Of a stretch of 64,000 nucleotides of DNA, positions 61,335-64,000 are shown piece after piece. How positions within the stretch are numbered: position 1 is the stretch's first letter; the number at the start of each line of letters is the position of its first letter. The translations under genes and the position numbers were made by a program. The notes under the pieces were generated by a model. It had not been told where the DNA came from. It did not search any database and saw only the letters and a list, made by a program, of their open reading frames with translations. The DNA is from an uncultured Clostridia bacterium (GTDB lineage: Bacteria; Bacillota; Clostridia; Oscillospirales; Acutalibacteraceae): positions 1 through 64,000 of the forward strand of contig CANQXE010000005.1 of NCBI GenBank assembly GCA_947627725.1. Direction: 5' to 3'.

Positions 61335-62376
61335 TATTAAATCATTGACATTTAAACAACTGAATACTGCCATAGGCGGACTGTCACAGCCGTCTTTCAG
61401 GGCAAAACAGATATACAAGTGGCTGCATGAATCAGGCTGTGAATCCTTTGAGGAAATGACAAATATCGGTAAGGATTTAAGAAAAAGGCTGACTGATATT
61501 TATTACATCTCAAAGTGTGAGACAGAACAGAAATATGTTTCCGTGCTTGACGGTACAGTAAAATATTTGTTTAAACTCTGCGACGGAGAATATATTGAGT
61601 CTGTTATAATGAAATACAAATACGGGTATACGATCTGCGTTTCCTCGCAGGTGGGCTGTAAAATGGGCTGTACCTTTTGCGCGTCTACTCTCGCGGGATT
61701 TAAAAGAAATCTTACAGCAGGGGAAATTGAGTCGCAGATACACTCGGCGCAAAAGGATTTGGGTATCAGAATTTCTCATATAGTTATGATGGGAATAGGG
61801 GAACCGCTTGATAATTTTGATAACTTATTATTATTTCTCGAAAATGTCAATAATGAAAACGGATTAAATATCAGTATGAGAAATATAACCGTTTCTACCT
61901 GCGGTATCGTTGACAGAATTTATGATTTAATGAAAAGAAATATGCAGTTAACCCTCACGGTATCTCTGCACGCACCCAATGATGAAATCCGTTCTAAGAC
62001 GATGCCTGTCAACAAAAAATATCCGATTGATATTCTTCTTGATGCGTGCAGGAAATACGGAGAGAAAACAGGCAGGCGTGTGAGCTTTGAGTATACGCTC
62101 ATAAAGGGTGTTAATGACAGTGAGGAAAATGCCCTTGAGCTTGCGAGTAGGCTTAAAGGTTCGCTTTGCCATGTTAATTTAATTCCTGTCAATGATGTAA
62201 AGGAAAGAGGACATTTACGCTCCTCAGCCGAAACGGTCATTAAATTCAGTAATGTATTGAAAAGAAATGGAATTAATGCTACAATAAGAAGGACTTTGGG
62301 AGCAGATATCAATGCCTCCTGCGGTCAGCTCAGACATATGAAAAAACGAGGTGATGCTGATGAAAATAGTTGCTAA
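61324..62376 (+). CDS. rlmN: 23S rRNA/tRNA m2A methyltransferase RlmN
   Basis: A 350-residue radical SAM enzyme making 2-methyladenosine. The cluster motif is GCKMGCTFCAS; VMMGIGEPLDNFDNLL and VSLHAPNDEIRSKTMPVN are family blocks; the C-terminal Cys pair includes NASCGQL. It overlaps rsmB by 11 bases. Confidence 0.96.
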   Translation: MKTDIKSLTFKQLNTAIGGLSQPSFRAKQIYKWLHESGCESFEEMTNIGKDLRKRLTDIYYISKCETEQKYVSVLDGTVKYLFKLCDGEYIESVIMKYKYGYTICVSSQVGCKMGCTFCASTLAGFKRNLTAGEIESQIHSAQKDLGIRISHIVMMGIGEPLDNFDNLLLFLENVNNENGLNISMRNITVSTCGIVDRIYDLMKRNMQLTLTVSLHAPNDEIRSKTMPVNKKYPIDILLDACRKYGEKTGRRVSFEYTLIKGVNDSEENALELASRLKGSLCHVNLIPVNDVKERGHLRSSAETVIKFSNVLKRNGINATIRRTLGADINASCGQLRHMKKRGDADENSC

Positions 62377-63088
62377 AACAGATAAAGGAATTGTCAGAGA
62401 TTCAAATCAGGACGCTTATGCTGTCGGTGAATTTTCGGACGAAGTAGTCTGGTCTGTGGTATGCGACGGTATGGGCGGTGCTGCCGGCGGTAATATCGCC
62501 TCCGCACTTGCCGTTAAGGTAATCAGTGATAAAATTAACGCTTCGTACAGAGAAAAGATGCGTGATACATCAATTCATAATATGCTTGACTCAGCGTTGA
62601 CTGCCGCTAACATTGAGGTATACGACTTTGCTGAGGCAAAGCAGGAACTCAGAGGAATGGGTACAACAGTTGTATGTGCGATTGTCCGGGATAATCAGGC
62701 ATATATCGCACATGCAGGCGACAGCCGTGCGTACATTGTAAACAACGGCAGTATCAGGCAGATTACAACCGATCACAGTATGGTACAGGACCTTTTATCT
62801 CGGGGTAAGATTACATCGGAGGAAGCAGAGCACCATCCAAATAAAAATATTATAACAAGAGCTGTCGGCGTCGATAAGAGCATTGACATTGATTTTGCTC
62901 AGGTCGATTTGACTGATGATGATGTGCTTCTCTTATGTACTGACGGTCTTTCAAATTACGTTTCCAATGACGAAATGGTTGAGATTATGAGCGACGGCAA
63001 ACACTATGCCTTTGCGGATCGATTGGTTACACAGGCAAATAAGAACGGCGGCGGAGATAATATCACCGTTGTTATCATATCAAAATAA
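62360..63088 (+). CDS. prpC: PP2C-type serine/threonine phosphatase
   Basis: A 242-residue PP2C phosphatase that reverses the PrkC kinase. Metal-binding motifs are VRDSNQDAYAV, VVCDGMGGAAGG, IAHAGDSRAYI, LLCTDGLSNYV and GGGDNITVVI. ATG 62360 has CGAGGTGATG; two earlier ATGs fall in that site. It overlaps the end of rlmN by 17 bases. Confidence 0.94.
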   Translation: MKIVAKTDKGIVRDSNQDAYAVGEFSDEVVWSVVCDGMGGAAGGNIASALAVKVISDKINASYREKMRDTSIHNMLDSALTAANIEVYDFAEAKQELRGMGTTVVCAIVRDNQAYIAHAGDSRAYIVNNGSIRQITTDHSMVQDLLSRGKITSEEAEHHPNKNIITRAVGVDKSIDIDFAQVDLTDDDVLLLCTDGLSNYVSNDEMVEIMSDGKHYAFADRLVTQANKNGGGDNITVVIISK

Positions 63089-63106
63089 TTCGGAGATACT
63101 TAAATT

Positions 63107-64000
63107 ATGGATAATTATGTGGGTAAGCGCCTTGACGGCAGATATGAAATTCAGGAAATAATCGGCGTAGGCGGTATGTCTGTTGTATATAAGGCATACG
63201 ATAATGTTGATGACAGAATTGTCGCTGTTAAAATTTTAAAGGATGAATTTTTAACAAACGACGAATTTGTAAGAAGATTTAAAAATGAAAGCAAGGCGAT
63301 TGCCCTTCTTTCGCATCCTAATATTGTAAAGGTTTATGATGTAAGCTTCGGCGAAAAGCTGCAATATATTGTAATGGAATATGTGGACGGTATTACTCTT
63401 AAGGAGTATATTCAAAAGCAGAATGCTATTACCTGGAACGACGCGCTTTTCTTTACAACACAGATTTTAAAAGCATTGCAGCATGCGCACGATAAAGGTA
63501 TTGTCCACAGGGATATTAAACCGCAGAATATTATTCTGCTTTCAAACGGCAATATTAAGGTTGCCGATTTCGGAATTGCAAGATTTTCAAGAAGTGAAAC
63601 CAGAACACTTACAGATACCGCTATCGGTTCTGTTCATTATATTAGTCCCGAACAGGCGAAGGGCGAGTTTACCGATGAAAGAGCGGATATTTATTCAGTA
63701 GGTGTTGTACTCTATGAAATGCTGGCGGGCAAGGTGCCTTTTGAGGCTGACAGCGCGGTTTCGGTTGCGCTGATGCAGCTACAGGAGGATGCTGAAAGAC
63801 TTACTGAAATTAACCCCGATATTCCGCTCGGTCTTGAGCAGATTTGTATTCATGCAATGCAGAAAAACCCTGATGACAGATATCAGACTGCAACGGAGAT
63901 GCTCCTTGATGTTGAAGAGGTTATTAAAAATCCGAAGGCTGTTTTTGACTACTCATATTTTGTTGACAAGGAGCCTACAAAATATGTTATGAATACTGAG
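63107..64000 (+). CDS. prkC: PrkC-type serine/threonine kinase, 3' end outside window
   Basis: The first 298 codons of a eukaryotic-like kinase, cut by the window end. Gly-rich loop IIGVGGMSVVYKAYD, catalytic Lys in VAVKILKDEF, VHRDIKPQNIIL loop, DFG in VADFGIARF and GSVHYISPEQA are all present. Full-length homologues carry a membrane span and PASTA repeats that sense peptidoglycan; these would lie beyond base 64000. CGGAG precedes the ATG. Confidence 0.95.
   Translation, partial: MDNYVGKRLDGRYEIQEIIGVGGMSVVYKAYDNVDDRIVAVKILKDEFLTNDEFVRRFKNESKAIALLSHPNIVKVYDVSFGEKLQYIVMEYVDGITLKEYIQKQNAITWNDALFFTTQILKALQHAHDKGIVHRDIKPQNIILLSNGNIKVADFGIARFSRSETRTLTDTAIGSVHYISPEQAKGEFTDERADIYSVGVVLYEMLAGKVPFEADSAVSVALMQLQEDAERLTEINPDIPLGLEQICIHAMQKNPDDRYQTATEMLLDVEEVIKNPKAVFDYSYFVDKEPTKYVMNTE

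Overview
The window reads as a low-GC Firmicute of the class Clostridia, most likely a gut Oscillospiraceae/Ruminococcus-like anaerobe. Reasons: strong AGGAGG-type ribosome binding sites with frequent TTG/GTG starts, the gene order yicC-remA-gmk-rpoZ-priA-def-fmt-Zn peptidase-rsmB-rlmN-prpC-prkC, dnaG-rpoD with a DUF896 gene, a GH127 beta-L-arabinofuranosidase, and secreted S8 protease/BspA leucine-rich-repeat proteins. Species is not identified.

Region 1 (1-22.8 kb) is AT-rich accessory DNA. It opens with an IS3-family element whose right end cuts a small helix-turn-helix gene. Then come a tRNA-Gln-like 3' fragment and an unusual string of hairpins spaced by AGGTTC. A DUF6076/DUF4186 pair follows, and then a long same-strand cassette (3.7-12.7 kb) in which nearly every gene carries a CxxCG...CxxCG zinc ribbon joined to a membrane or extracellular module, ending in a membrane-anchored M4 metallopeptidase. 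Several genes here are broken by a stop codon or by one-base shifts, often in homopolymers. Downstream are an unknown protein with a possible PUA/EVE-like sensor domain, a Fic protein behind an 18-bp inverted-repeat operator, and a CoiA-like nuclease gene with two -1 shifts at A7 tracts. A tRNA-Leu-like 3' fragment plus terminator follows. After it lie a sigma/anti-sigma pair, a large secreted S8 protease, and a 35-residue peptide gene.

Region 2 (22.9-40.4 kb) is mixed metabolic DNA: an NAD-dependent epimerase, a MATE exporter, GH127, a vitamin B6 salvage locus (divergent MocR/PdxR-type regulator, pyridoxal kinase, ECF S component) followed by a radical SAM gene, an MFS transporter, a minus-strand trio (VanZ-like, NTP_transf_5, Mbeg1-like hydrolase), a nitroreductase, Tex, a YgjP-like metalloprotein and a metallophosphoesterase.

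Region 3 (40.5-64 kb) is core genome on the plus strand: dgt-dnaG-rpoD-DUF896-tmk, a run of tightly packed housekeeping genes including mltG and a class B PBP, then the yicC-to-prkC cluster behind a near-consensus promoter. One accessory insertion sits inside it (52.8-53.7 kb): a decayed secreted-protein gene followed by a 48-residue peptide gene that shares an N-terminal pattern with the 35-residue peptide at 22.2 kb. That repeated pairing of a secreted protein with a small VITTS-containing peptide is the best candidate here for an undescribed system.
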